Below, one piece after another: positions 22,076 to 33,824 of a stretch of 64,000 nt of DNA; within the stretch, counting starts at the first letter, position 1; the number at the start of each line of letters is the position of its first letter. Origin of the DNA: Macrothele yani. Its lineage: Eukaryota > Arthropoda > Arachnida > Araneae > Macrothelidae. The notes beneath the pieces were generated by a model that did not search any database, had not been told where the DNA came from, and worked only from the letters and a program-made list of their open reading frames with translations. The translations under genes and the position numbers were made by a program. The stretch lies in NCBI GenBank assembly GCA_039090855.1, contig CM077007.1:12263515-12327514 (forward strand), given 5' to 3'.

Positions 22076-22439
22076 CAACACAGTACTCCCTAGGAGCAGA
22101 ATCTTTTTCAGAAGTCTGCAATGTAGAAAGGAAAACCTAAAAACTGTCTGCAAGTAAAGGGATGCGTAAATGTTATTTTTGCAATAAAATTTATTATTCT
22201 GCACTGCGACAAAGCATTTTGTTTTATTTTTAAAAACTTTTAAAAATAAGTCAATCTGAGAATTTGATAATAGTGCAAATTAGTATGTAGTTGCAATAAT
22301 CAAACTATAATAGCTTTTCCCTGAGAAGTGCAGAAGAAACTAGAACTATTTTATTTCATTCAGAACTTAAACAGCATTCTTTAAATGCTTTTTGGATTTT
22401 TAAAAATAATGATCAGAAAGTATAAAGAATAATTTGAAA

Positions 22440-23530
22440 TCCATATTTTTTTTTTCTGCATTTAGTTAATTGTAAAGCAAAAAGCTAAAAGCTGAAAAGG
22501 CAATGGTTCTTGTAAAGCAAAAAACTGTTTACTTCATCAATCAGAGATGAAACTATCTGGAAAAAAATTATTAAAAAAAAACTGTGATCGTCAGCTAACA
22601 GAATACAGCGTAATACGGAACGAAGCAGGGGAGAGTTAAAAATGCATGAAAATATGTTTTTAGTAAAAAAAAAATCTAAGATACAGCTATCTGGAAGGAA
22701 AATGATAATAAATAAATGTAAAATGTGAGCGTCAACTTCTGAAATGCAGCATGACCGTGGAAACGGAAGGGAATTTTGAAAACACCTAACAAATATGGAT
22801 TTTGTACAAAAATCCCACAAAAACAGCATGATCTAACTGAAATAAAGCGATCTGGAAGCCAAAAAAGGCAAAATTGTGAACATCAGCTTATGAAATGCCT
22901 CATAACGCGACTGAGGGAAAATGGACGATAAAAATGCGATAAAAATATGGTTTAAAAAAAAAGATGAAGAAAGAGAAAAACTGCTGTATCAATCTAACTA
23001 AAGTGGAGGAACTATCTGGAAGCAAAAAAATAAATAAATGAATAAATAAATAAAGTTGCGACATCAACATCTGGACGGAATGCCGATGGCCGCAGAGATG
23101 GAAAAAAAGATTTTAAAAAGTGGTTCTTGTAAAAAAAATCACCTTAATCTAACTTTCAGTTAGATAACAGTTTAGAGCTCCATGCCAAAAAAGAAAAAGA
23201 AAAAGGGAAAAATTGCAACCATTAGTTTCCGAAATGCCACACCAAATGTGCGTGGTGTGTTGAAATTGCACAGAAATATTGCTTCCTAGATTCAAACTGA
23301 AAAAAAAAGCAATTATATCTCATCAAGTTGAAAATATGGAAGAATAAAAGCTAAAATAAAATGAATAAAATAAGATGAAGAGGGGAGGGGGACAGCCGCC
23401 TGCATAATCTATCGATTACAGCTTTACATCTGGAATGGGAGCCAATTTTGAAAATGCGTGAAAATTTCTCTTCCTTTGTTTTAAAACTTAAAGAAATGTT
23501 AAAAACAATTAATGTTAAGAAAAAAGAAAA
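22440..23530. repeat. Degenerate tandem repeat, period about 160 bp, five to six units
   Basis: Anchors of the form CTATCTGGAAG recur at about 22552, 22686, 22849 and 23012, with degenerate versions near 23172 and 23320, giving spacings of 133-166 bases. Each unit follows the same order: ATCTGGAAG, an A-rich stretch with AATAAATAAA, a TGTGA-CATCAGC-like block, GAAATGC, a GGAAAATGG-like block, AAATATGGTTTTTGTAAAA, then ATCTAACTGAA. Units have diverged strongly. No coding potential or flanking TIRs were seen. It could be an old minisatellite or the repeat-filled interior of an element. Confidence 0.7.
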
Positions 23531-23648
23531 TCAGTCTGCACACCTTTTCGAGAATCAGCGACGGGTGGGAACAGTGTCATGCTGTTTCTGCTCCCAGGCA
23601 GTACTAATTTTTTTAATTCCGGGGCTTACAGATTCTTGAAATGAATTA

Positions 23649-24715
23649 CCGTAATTTTTGTCGTATTACCCGCACAACCTTGAACTCGCACAATTTATTT
23701 TTTTACCTTTGTTTAATCCGCAGACCACAACATTCAGTAAAAAAAAATCGCTGTGTAATCTGCACATCACAAATGTTGATCCAGAAGTGGAATTTCTGAG
23801 AGAAAAGTCGGTCACATAATTACCCAGGAGTCCGAAGAAGTAAGGAAAAAACGATCTTATTAAACTACGATTCATTTCTACCGGTTATTATTTTTAATAT
23901 ATTTTTATCTCTGAACACAAATACAGTTTAATTAATTCACAGAAATACCGTATATACTCGTGTGTAAGTCAAAAGTTTTTGGAAGAAATGCTGTTTTCAA
24001 AGTTGGGGATTCGGCCTACATACAGGTTGGCGAAAAAATGGGCTGGACTTTGCCAATTCTCCAGCGGAGTTTACCGGCTGGTTTGTTTACGTTTCAACCA
24101 CTGTTTTTTGTGTGTCACTGCATACTAGCTTTTTGACCTTTGGAAAACAATTGCTCAGTGACATGATCATATCCTCAGTTGTGACTCCTACTTGAAGTTC
24201 AAATTCGGCAGAGTAACTAAAACATTTATTTTTCAAAGAAATCCTAAAAATCAACAAAGGAAATTATCAGCAGCAAAGACAGTCAAAACAAACGATGAAG
24301 GACGAACTAAATACAAGGCACAGTGTCCTTGAAAGGAGGCATGTATGTGTACGTTCACGCAGCAAACGCTGTGCATACATTTTTATTGGTTGGCTGACAA
24401 AGAGAGGGCACAAACATTCAGCATTTTGTCTTTCTCAATGATACAAAGACAAAATTACTCTCGCAGTCCTTCCCTACAACTTCCCTGATCTTTCATCATG
24501 ACATCCTTTCTCCCTCATCTCTGATCTATACAAACACCTGAACTGAGAAAAATTTTCCGAGGGAGTTCCTTTTCCTAATTATACCTCCTCTCCTACACAA
24601 TTACATAGCAGATTTTTTTTTAAATCAATGGGCCACAAAAACAGCGTACAATCAGCAGAACCTAAATTCTTCTGTTTTAGCAGCTAATCCGCAGATCATA
24701 CGATGAAAATTACGG
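23649..24715. mobile_element. Non-autonomous pogo-like element
   Basis: The ends CCGTAATTTTTGTCGTAT (23649) and the inverse of CCGTAATTTTCATCGTAT (to 24715) match at 16 of 18 positions and are flanked by TA (23647-23648 and 24716-24717). Sub-terminal CCGCAGA motifs occur at both sides (about 23720 and 24689). Length 1067 bp with no transposase. A second end-like sequence, CCGTATATACTCGTGTGTAA at about 23948, lies inside and may be a nested insertion end. Grouped with pogo/Tigger from the TA target and terminal style; inferred. Confidence 0.7.
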
Positions 24716-25207
24716 TACATGTTTTTCAGTGATGTTTTCCGTAGTGGCCCAAGCAATTTTTTTGGTCTCCTTGGGCGACCACATTTTTCTCCCACTGGTT
24801 ATAATGTACTGGCTCTTCAGCGTATACAGGGTGCATAGAAAAGTCCCTTTATCCTGAAATAACTTGCTAACGGAGAGGTGCAGCTATGCAAGTGAGATAA
24901 TAGTGTAGTAAAGTGACAACGCCTGATCGAATGCAACCGATAGCAGCGCCCCTAGTGGTGATATGCAGAAGTTAGCCATTGCAAATCAAAAACAAAAAGA
25001 GATCTCTATAGAGCAAAATTTCCAATTACAAAGTTGTAGAGCATCAATTAGTACAAAACGACATTTGCTTCTCACGGATAAGATAAATTGTTGCCTGAGT
25101 AGACTAAAATGTCTAAAATCGATGTGCAGCCTTTCGTGTGAACGTCTGAAGGGAACAGGCATTGGTATGAGCAAATACACACAATTTATTGCATAAATGC
25201 ATACTTA

Positions 25208-26783
25208 CAGTAGCGAACAAAAGTATTTGGCAAAACACTTTTTCGACCATAATTTTTTTCTGCTGAACCAAATCGGGTCATTTTGGGATATGATATGTGT
25301 TGATTTGTGGGTTACAATGGCGCGTAGTTTGTACGCGTATTTCGCTCAGAGCAAATTTGTCATTCGAAATTGGGCCATATTCAGAGTCACCAATTATTAC
25401 CCATTTGTTTGCTGCATGTATTAATGTTTTTCTTGTGATTTTTGTGGGGTGTGTGGTGTGATAATAAGTCAATCTTAGGTTTTCAAAAATGGGTAAAAAG
25501 GCAGAGATCCCTGTTGGAGCTCGCCAGGCGGCGGTGAACACGATGGAATCCGGAATGCGCATCACTGACATTGCGAGTGCCCTGAAGATCCGACACCAGT
25601 CCATTTCAGCTATCCTGCAACATTATAAGAAGACTCAGACCGTCAAAAACAGTCCGCGATGTGGTAGGCCTCGTTCCACTACGTTGAGTCAGGATAGACG
25701 AGACGCATCTTCCGTCAATCTCGTGCTGATCCCACCTTGACTGCTGTGGACATCGCCACCAAATTCCACTACAGCGACGACCTGAATGTCAGCCGAATGA
25801 CCATCTCCCGTCGTCTCATTGCTGGTGGATTGAATGGAAGACGCTCCGCCAAGAAACCACTCATCGGAGTCTAGAATCGACGAGACAGAGTCACGTACGC
25901 GCGCTGTCATCGACACTGGACAGCGCCGGACTGGAGTAAGGTGCTTCTCACTGACGAGAGCAAGTTCAACTTGTTCGGAAGTGATGGCATTCCGATATGT
26001 ACGACGTCCGTGTGGCCAGAGATTCAACCCCCAGTTCATTCAGCCGACTGTCGAGCACGGAGGAGGATCACTCATGGTTAATGGCGCCTTCTCTCGCAAT
26101 GGAATGGGCCCCATCATCAAGATTGACTGAATAATGACTGGCCAGAGCTACACGAACATGCTCATCAACGACGTCTTCCCATGGGCAAACCAGAACACGC
26201 CGCCCGGATGGATCGTGCAGCAAGACAACGACCCGAAGCACACCTCCAGAGTAGCGAAGGCAGCCTTCCAGAAGCAACAGGTCACACTTCTAGACTGGCC
26301 AAGCTAATCTCCAGACCTCAACCCCATCGAGCACATGTGGGAGGAGCTGGAGAGATGATGTGCGAAGAAAACCTGCCGGAATAGGGCCCAGAAGTTCGAC
26401 CAGCTGTCTGCAGAATGGGTGCGAATTCCACAGGTCACCGTCGAGAAGCTAGTGGACTCGATGCCGGCCCGTTGTGCAGCTGGTATCCAGTCTCGTGGTT
26501 ATTCCACTAAGAATTAGTTATTGTTTTGTCGTTTTCTCGTATTTGTTTTCTGTTATCGTTGCATTAAATGAATGTGATACACACCTACTTTGTTGGTCAA
26601 TTTGTATGATCTTTGCGGTTAAGCTCGGTACCTGATCTGTGTTAAGGTTTCCGATCCATCTGCATATGGGTCATGTTTACAACTGAATAACACATATCAT
26701 ATCCCAAAATGACCTGATTTGGTCCAGCAGAAGAAAAAGTATGGTCAAAAAAGTATTTCGCCAAATACTTTGGTTCGCTACTG
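25208..26783 (+). mobile_element. Tc1 element nested in the long-TIR element
   Basis: TIRs of about 95 bp start with CAGTAGCGAACAAAAGTATT at 25208 and end with the inverse of CAGTAGCGAACCAAAGTATT at 26783. TA flanks both ends (25206-25207 and 26784-26785). Length 1576 bp. It carries a plus-strand Tc1 transposase with a few lesions, and lies wholly within one element, so it inserted later. Confidence 0.92.
25489..26516 (+). pseudogene. Tc1 (DD34E) transposase with stops and frameshifts
   Basis: Starts MGKKAEIPVGARQAAVNTME with a paired-like helix-turn-helix (ITDIASALKIRHQSISAILQ), a second DNA-binding part and a GRPRSTT hook, then the first stop near 25738. The core follows in other frames: first Asp in LTDESKFNLF (about 25949-25978), second in QQDNDPKHTSRVAK (about 26217-26260), then DWPS, an in-frame TAA (26305-26307), and SPDLNPIEHMWEEL, giving 34 residues between the second Asp and the Glu. 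A second in-frame stop (TGA) lies at about 26356. The C-terminus reads AGIQSRGYSTKN and ends at 26516. A recently degraded copy with its catalytic triad still in place. Confidence 0.86.
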
Positions 26784-27761
26784 TATGTCAATACAGTTTG
26801 ATGACGTCAGACAAAACAAAAACAAAAAAGGCAAACTGGCGCATAAAAGGTTAATGTTGAGTATGTTCGAAGAGTTCGCCATTGCCCACGATACACATTT
26901 GTATTCGTGAAAGTAACTCTGCATGCGCATTCCTCAGCATGGAAGGTGGCACACTATTGCAAGCATCTGTAGCATGATGACGCAGATCCAGCAGACTTGT
27001 AGGCGCTGTCACACACACCTGATTTTTGGGAGTGAGTGAAGCTCGCCATTCTCACACAGCGTACGTAGACCTATACTTCTGATCAGGGTACATCCTGCTA
27101 CTGGTTTTTATATCGTAGGTACAGTACAACATCACAATCTGCATTTGCATATGGCTACATTTGCGAAATGTGAATATGCAGATTTGAATCGTCGCGCATT
27201 GATTTAGGACATTTTAGGGTATTCAGGCAACAATTTATTTTATCTGTGTGAAACAAATGTAGATTTGTACTAATTAATTGATGCTCTACAACTTCGTAAT
27301 TGTAAATTTTGTTCTATCTCTTTTCGTTTTCAATTTACAGTGGCTATCTTCCGCATTTCGCCACTAGGGGCGCTGCTATCGGTTGCATTCGATCGGGTGT
27401 TGTTGCTTTACTATACCGTTATCTCACTCGCATAACTGTACCTCTCTCTGTTCACAAGTTATTTCAGGATAAAAGGACTTTCCTATGCACCCTGTATATA
27501 CATAAAAAGGTGTCTAAAATTAATGTGATAAACACAAAATCAAGAATATGTTCAAAACGAGATTACTGATTGTAAAGACTTTTCAGAGACATGTGCAAGG
27601 GAAACTCTAAGTCGACATACCCACACAACATTGTACTAGCTTCTATGAAAATATTCAAATGGCGACTGCATGCCATCGAGCTCGCAGGCATGTGACTTTG
27701 ATAAACGTTGCTCTGAGTGGAGCGCAATAACTGAAGCTTGAGCTGGACTGTTAGTGGAAGG

Positions 27762-28600
27762 ATGGCCCCGCACCATCACTTAGAAGATTCTTTACCACGG
27801 AGAGTGAGCGTTAGATTGGAAGCAGAGTCACTGCAAGTTGAGGTAGCAAGATGGCTGAATGTGCTAAAGCAAGTGGTCTGGTGCAGCCACTAACAGTCGG
27901 CAGACAGGCAACTCTTACAGGAGCTGTCCTCTGCTATAGAAACCACGATATTGAGGCAAACAGTTTAAGAAGACTCCATGAGAGAGGTCTGTAAAACTCT
28001 GTATGCAAGACAGCCAGTGGTCGGTATCTCATTTGCCCCATTGAACAGAAGTTTCTGTCTGAATTGGGCCCGACATCATCACCCTGGAGCCTGCGATCTC
28101 TTCAGTAATGAGTTGCCGTACGGCCGAAACATGGATTCTCGACACATCTACCTTTGGGGTGAGGCAGGAAGCAGAAATTTTCCTTCCAACATTAAGGAAA
28201 TTGACTACTACAATGCTGGAGAACTGATATGGACTGGCATCATGTTGGATGTACAAGCCGCTGCACATATTTCCAGAAGGCTCTGACTGCTGCATGCTAC
28301 TGGAATGACATTCTAGATCCCAATGTATGGCTTTTCAGGGGAACTGTTGGCCCCCAGTTACTTTTTATGGATTATAACAACTATTCCCATAGGGCTCAGC
28401 TAGTGGATGAATACCTGGAGACTGACGATATTCACAGGTTGGGGTGGCCCATGAGATCTCCAGACCTGAACCTGATTGAGCACATGTCTGGGATGCCCGG
28501 GAACAGCATTTGTGGACCTGCAAGCACCCCCCCCCCGACTCTGGTGTACCTTAGTGAAGGAATGGCACTTATTGACCCAAACTCTCATTTACTGCATTGT
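27762..28600 (+). pseudogene. Tc1-like transposase relic, separate subgroup
   Basis: Starts with MAPHHHLEDSLPRRVSVRLE (ATG at 27762), followed by a helix-turn-helix (EVARWLNVLKQVVW). Then LYARQPVV (about 28000), HIYLWGEAGSRNFPSNIKE, GIMLDVQ, VWLFRGTVGPQLLFMDYNNY with the second catalytic Asp, and WPMRSPDLNLIEHMS with the Glu near 28482. The first Asp motif, expected near 28110-28135, has decayed, and at least four frameshifts or stops interrupt the reading. This text resembles a Tc1-like group common in arthropods. No TIR was resolved, so outer borders are unknown. Confidence 0.75.
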
Positions 28601-28885
28601 AAACAGCATGAGGGCTTGTGTGAGTTGTATCACTGTTTGGCGGTAATCACACTCCCTATTAGCTACTTGAAATCCGCACCACTAGCTGAATCATTTCTGG
28701 ACAGCTATGAGCATGCTTCCTCCTCATGTGGTGATAACATTCCTTTTCTGTTGTTTATTATTATCTTATCAATATACGTACGTCGATACAAACTGTCAAT
28801 AAATTCTGTCATATGGAATTTGAGTTATTCATGTTCTTGTGTTTGATACGTTAGTCTTGGACACCAGAGTGTGTGTGGGGGGGGC

Positions 28886-31800
28886 GTAAGGTCAGGTGAT
28901 GCACAACATCACAGCCTCTCCTTGACAAATGTTAACCCCGCCCTCTCGTGGTGCATCCTGTTCCCACTAAAGGGGTTCTGACGACCGCCAATGGCGGTAT
29001 AACTATACCATCAGGATTAGAGGAAATGCTATCCCACACTCATCAACCCGCTTGGCCAGCGTGGTGAGTTATAGCCAAACGCCTCCAAAATGACTCCACA
29101 ACTTAAATCTTGGCCCTCAGTCTCCGGCAGCTGGAATGTACCTGGCCAAGGCAGCTGCCAGTGCTACATGAAGGCAGAGTGTGCTAAGAATCACCGGAGG
29201 ACCGGACTAGGCTGCCATTTGATGCTGACCTTGGCTACTTTCAATGGACGCTCCATATATCCTGATTCAAGGCTTCTTGAATTGGAAGAGGAACTACAAA
29301 GGATCAAGTGGGGCATTGTCGGGCTAAGTCAGGTACTGAGAAAAGGAGAAGATCTCATTGAACTAAAAAGTGGATATCGCTTCTACTATCGTGGGACAGA
29401 TACTGGCAGAACTAGTGATGTTGGATTTATAATACACAAGAAACTGAAGGTTAAAATTGTAGAAGTTGAAAGTTCCTCTGACAGAGCTGCACGACTTGTC
29501 ATCCGAGAAGATACTTGTCATCGAGAAGATACCAGGCTTGTCATGTCATCGAGAAGATACCAGGCTCAGATTATTCAAACTTATGCACATACCACAAGTC
29601 ATCCTGAAGAAGAAATTGAGAGGAAATTCTTCATCTAAATAATAAAGGCAAGCAGCACTTGAAGATAATTATGGGAGATTTCAATGCAAAAATAGGACAA
29701 CAGCAACAGAATGAAACTTCAGTAGGTAAATTTGGTCACAGCAAAAGAAACCAGCGTGGAAATACTCTCGTAGAGTTTGCAGAGGCAGAAGGGTTTTTCA
29801 TCATAAACTCCTTTTTCAAGAAAAAGTCACACAGGAAATGGACATGGAGACATCCAAATTGGGACGACAAGTGAAATTGATTTTATTATGTGTAACAAAA
29901 AATTCATCATTGAAGACTACAGTGTGCTAAACAAGTTTAACACAGGTAGTGACCATAATTTGGTGAGATGTAAGATGCACCTCAACACCAAACTCGAACG
30001 TGGCAAGCTCATAAGACAAACAAAATGTATTGACATAACTAACCTTAAAAAACACCATAATACCTTCAAAGTTGGAACTGAAGAACAGATTCTCTGCTTT
30101 AGAAGGCCTAACATCGGGAGAAGTGGATATTTCTGAAATTAACAGAAAAGTAACCAAAGCTCTTATGGAAACAGCAACAAAATTAGCTGGGTCTAAGAAC
30201 AAGTTGCATGTGAACAAATTATCAGGAAAAACCAAAATGTTGATGTAAAAAAGAAGAGAGATGAGGACAACTAAAGAAGATATGTGACTTCCAAAGTGGA
30301 ATATATAGAGCTATGCAAGACAGTACGAAAAAGTGTCACTGAAGACGTAAGGAAATTCAACTGTGAATTAGTGAGGAAAGCAATTGAAAACAACCAACGC
30401 CTAAAGATAGCAAAGGGATATCTCAGTAAGGGAAGAAAACAGATTATGGCACGGAGAAAAGAAGATGGCTCTGTAACAAGAAATAGAGGCAAAATTTTGA
30501 CAAGAGTGAAAGATTTCTACTCCAAATTATATGAAAGGGATGATACACGTACTCCAGGCATCATGAAAGGTACCAGTACTAGAGTTCTTCCAGTCCTCCC
30601 AGCAGAAGTTGCACATGCAATCAAGAACATGAAGCGGGAAAAAGCTCCAGGAGAAGATCGAATTACTGTAGACATCATACAAGAAGCAAATGGGGAAATT
30701 GAAACAGTACTCGCCCAAGTTTTCACTCAATGCCTTAATGAAGGGAAGATTCCTGAGGATTGGAACAACGCTACAATGATCTTGCTACATAAAAAAGGTG
30801 ACATTGAGGATCTCAGGAACTACAGACCTATCAGCCTCCTATCAGTGGTCTATAAAATCTTCACTAAAGTTCTTTCATACCGCTTGAAGGTAACTCTGGA
30901 CATGGCTCAACCGAGAGAACAAGCTGGATTCAGGAGTGGCTACAGCACTATAGATCATATCCACGTACTGAGAGAACTAACTGAAAGAGCGAGGGAATAT
31001 GAACTTCCATTGTGCATGGCTTTTATCAATTATGAAAAGGCCTTTGATTCGGTGAAACCATCAGCAGTTACAATGGCTTTGAAATCCTGCGGTATTGAAG
31101 ATGCATACATTAATATTATTAATAACATCTTTGAAAATGCAAGTGCAAAGATTCGGCTGTTTGAAAGTACAACAGACATAAAAATTGGAAAGGGAGTGAG
31201 ACGAGGTGACACCATATCTCCCAAGCTCTTTAATTCCACATTGGAAAATGTCTTTCAATCACTGAACTGGGAAAACAAAAGGATAAAGATCAATAGAGCT
31301 TTTATAACTCACTTTCATTTTGCTAATGACACTCATTTTTGCAACTACCCCATCAGAGCTGCATAGTACGATCCAGGAACTTGCTGACAAGAGTAAAGAA
31401 GTGGGATTAAAAATGAACTTTCAGAAGACAAAAGTGATGTACAATGCTTTTACAAGAAATGAAGATTTATCGATTGATGGAGAAAAGCTGGAGATAACAG
31501 ACACGTACGTTTATCTTGGATAGCAGATATCCAGTGAGGGTCACATTGATGAAGAAATTAATCGCCGTATAAAAGTTGCCTGGAAAGCTTTTGGAAGAAA
31601 CAGCATAATTTTCAAAAGCAATATGCCAGCCATTATGTCTTAAAAGAAAAGTGTTTGACCAACGCATCCTTCCAGTGCTTACGTATGGTGCAGAGACGTG
31701 GACCTTAACTAAAAGAAACATACAAAGGCTGCAGACAACTCAAAGCAGCCTGGAGAGGTGCATGCTTGGTGTAACCAGGAGAGATAAGAAGAGGAACTCC

Positions 31801-32103
31801 TGGATCAGAAAAATGACAAGAGTGGAAGACACCATGTTCAGAGTTAAATCCCTGAAATGGCAATGGGCTGGACATGTTGCCAGAAGGACAGACCATCAAT
31901 GGACAGCTGAAATTTTGGATTGGATTCTACGGGACAGGAAAAGACACAGAAGAAGACCACATGGGAGATGGGTTAATGAAATTTGAAAGTATGCGGGAGT
32001 AACATGGAGGAGACTGGCACAAGACAGACCGTTGTGGAAGAGGTTTGGAGAGACCTTCGTCCAGCAGTGGATTGATAATGGTTGGCAATGATGATGATGA
32101 TGA
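28886..32103 (+). mobile_element. RTE-like LINE, near full length (copy A)
   Basis: Starts GTAAGGTCAGGTGATGC, the same 5' start as the copy at 54889, and ends GGTTGGCAATGATGATGATG; the short TGA-repeat tail replaces poly(A), typical of RTE-group elements. About 3.2 kb. It encodes an AP-type endonuclease followed by reverse transcriptase in one orientation. Family assignment rests on the short 3' repeat tail, the EN-RT layout and the RT text; a related non-LTR clade is possible. Confidence 0.88.
29090..31990 (+). pseudogene. Endonuclease/reverse transcriptase of LINE copy A
   Basis: The endonuclease shows LATFNGRS, GDFNAKIG (about 29674-29700), KWTWRHPNW, EIDFIMCNK and GSDHNLVR in order. Reverse transcriptase follows: APGEDRITVDIIQE, NYRPISLLSVVYK, QAGFRSGYSTIDH, FINYEKAFDSV, GVRRGDTISPKLF, and FANDTHF where other copies have FADDVVIF. 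The C-terminal block is TYGAETWTLTKRN, LKWQWAGHVARRTDHQW. The catalytic Asp pair (ADD) is thus changed to AND, and frameshifts occur near 29640, 29874, 30130, 31340 and 31520. It would nick DNA and prime reverse transcription at the nick; this copy is dead. Confidence 0.85.
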
Positions 32104-32398
32104 TATATAGACATAATGCTAAAAACAAACAAAAATAAATTAAAAGAAAAAGAAAACAATATTAAAAATTGAGAAATAACAAAAAAATAAAATATGCCAA
32201 AACTTCCAAACCAAACGTGGCCCAGAGCAAACAAATAAAAAATAAATAAAAGATATTTTTTTTAAAGCTAGAAGAAAACAAGGATTGCAGATCATATGGC
32301 AGATTCTTTCATGGCTTTGTTAGGGATAAGCATGAAGAAAATCTCTCACATATCTACAAAGACCAGAAACGTGTGGGTTTCTGCTATTCAGTTTGCTA
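32104..32398. other. Short intron spacer
   Basis: A-rich sequence between LINE copy A and a hAT-type insertion. Nothing recognised. Confidence 0.5.
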
Positions 32399-32406
32399 CA
32401 AAGGAC

Positions 32407-33824
32407 CAGGCGCGGTTCGTCATTAGGGGCCAGAGGGGCCGGGCCCCACCTGAAAATTTCTATTTCTAGAAACATTTTTTTTTTTTTTTTTGCCCTGATT
32501 CTTATTCTCTCTCTTAACTACATGGTGATAAACCTTTCCCTTCAAAAACCATTACCTAAGGGAAAAGTTTCCTTCAAAAACGAAAAACTATTCCCTGAGG
32601 AAAGAGATCACGTTCAGAGTGTGAGGTTATTGGGGCCAGCTCCAATAGGCCCCAGTAACATCACTACGCAAGCAAAGAGGATACGATTTCCTCCCCGTCT
32701 CATTCAGTATGAAGACCTACATACAACACTGTCTTAACCGCGTGTGGAAAAAATCTGTGGGGCCAGATCTATCTGGCCCCGCGCTAATTTGATTGGTTGG
32801 GAGAGTATTCATTTCCTTAATGCCGTGGGTTGGCAGAGAAGCTTACCCCGAACAAGCCAACAAGTTCAAGGGTGGCGGAAGATTTTCAAATGCCGTAGCA
32901 AAGTTCAGTTAGTTGGTTTTTTCTGTGTGTGTCTCTCTCGGTGATGTGTTGTTCCTTTGCGTCGTGAACATTGAATGGAGTGGATATTTTGTTAATATCT
33001 CCGTTCTTTGCTTTAAATCTTGAAGAAAAGCTTCATTTAAAAAAACTCAGTGCTTATCACCACAAGATTTTTTAGTTTGAGCTTCACTTAAAAAAACACA
33101 GTGCTCATCATCCCAAGAATTTGAGTTGAAAAGCTTCACTTAAAAAAACTCTGTGCTTATCAGCCCAAGAATTTGAGTTTCCAAGAGTATGAAATTTACA
33201 AAGCACTTTGCAGAACTAATTTCAGTTTTAACTATGAGGATTTTCTATGTTAAAAATAAATAAATAAATGAGAGAACCTGTAAGTATAATTTGCACATGA
33301 GTACATATATGCTTTTAGGTTTCATAAGTTCTTTAAAAAAAAAAGTTAAACCTTTCAAATAATGCAAATGGTAGTATGGTACTCATTCTATATGGGACGA
33401 AATTCATGAAGCATTCCCTCCCTGCATATATTTGGAGTTATTATTTTTCTCTACATTTTTTTATCCTGTGAATCCTGTGATTATTATTCCTCGGTTGAGA
33501 AATCTGAAGAAACACAAAGCACAACTAACATAAATCAATGCTCATATGTTTTAAGGTAAAAATTTTATTTAAGGAGTTTTAACATTTTTCTGTTAATAGT
33601 TATGCATCCTATTCAGAGGAAATTTTTTTCGTGTGCAATACAATAGTTGACACATTCCTACCTGATTTGGGCATTATTGTGAGTCAAGGGGGTAAACAGA
33701 GGTAAAGTAAAGGAATCTTGGGGGGGGGGTCTGAATAGTTGGCCTAATAATGACTTTTTTTTTATTTCATTGTTGGACTTCTGCTACTGGCCCCACCTGT
33801 TTCAGTTACCACGAGCCGCCACTG
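32407..33824. mobile_element. Non-autonomous hAT element with 8-bp target duplication
   Basis: The left end CAGGCGCGGTTCGTCATTAG (32407) and the inverse of CAGTGGCGGCTCGTGGTAAC (to 33824) share a GGCG-GG-TCGT core. They are flanked by CAAAGGAC (32399-32406) and CAAAGGCC (33825-33832), an 8-bp duplication with one mismatch, as expected for hAT. A GGCCCCACCTG block follows at each end. Inside, three AGCTTCACTTAAAAAAAC-like repeats lie at about 33030-33150. There is no transposase. Open stretches at 32393-32944 are not recognisable. Confidence 0.85.

Larger units (their letters stand above)
24827..27494. mobile_element. Long-TIR DNA element interrupted by a Tc1 transposon
   Basis: The left end, CAGGGTGCATAGAAAAGTCC (24827), and the inverse of CAGGGTGCATAGGAAAGTCC (to 27494), with TA on both sides (24825-24826 and 27495-27496). 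The inverted similarity continues for about 300 bases (24827 to ~25127 and ~27196 to 27494), including a near-identical stretch around ATCGAATGCAACCGATAGCA. Without the nested Tc1 (25208-26783) the element is about 1.09 kb with no recognisable transposase, so it is a foldback-like non-autonomous element, mariner-like by terminus and TA target. Confidence 0.85.

Noticed and set aside
22485..22829. 114-codon minus-strand open stretch
   Set aside because: Lies across the ~160-bp degenerate tandem repeat; hydrophobic by composition.
22440..23530. CRISPR-like array
   Set aside because: Units are ~160 bp, degenerate throughout with no conserved short repeat or unique spacers, and the context is animal DNA.
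32393..32944. Two open frames inside the non-autonomous hAT element
   Set aside because: No transposase motif; they begin in the TIR and appear fortuitous.
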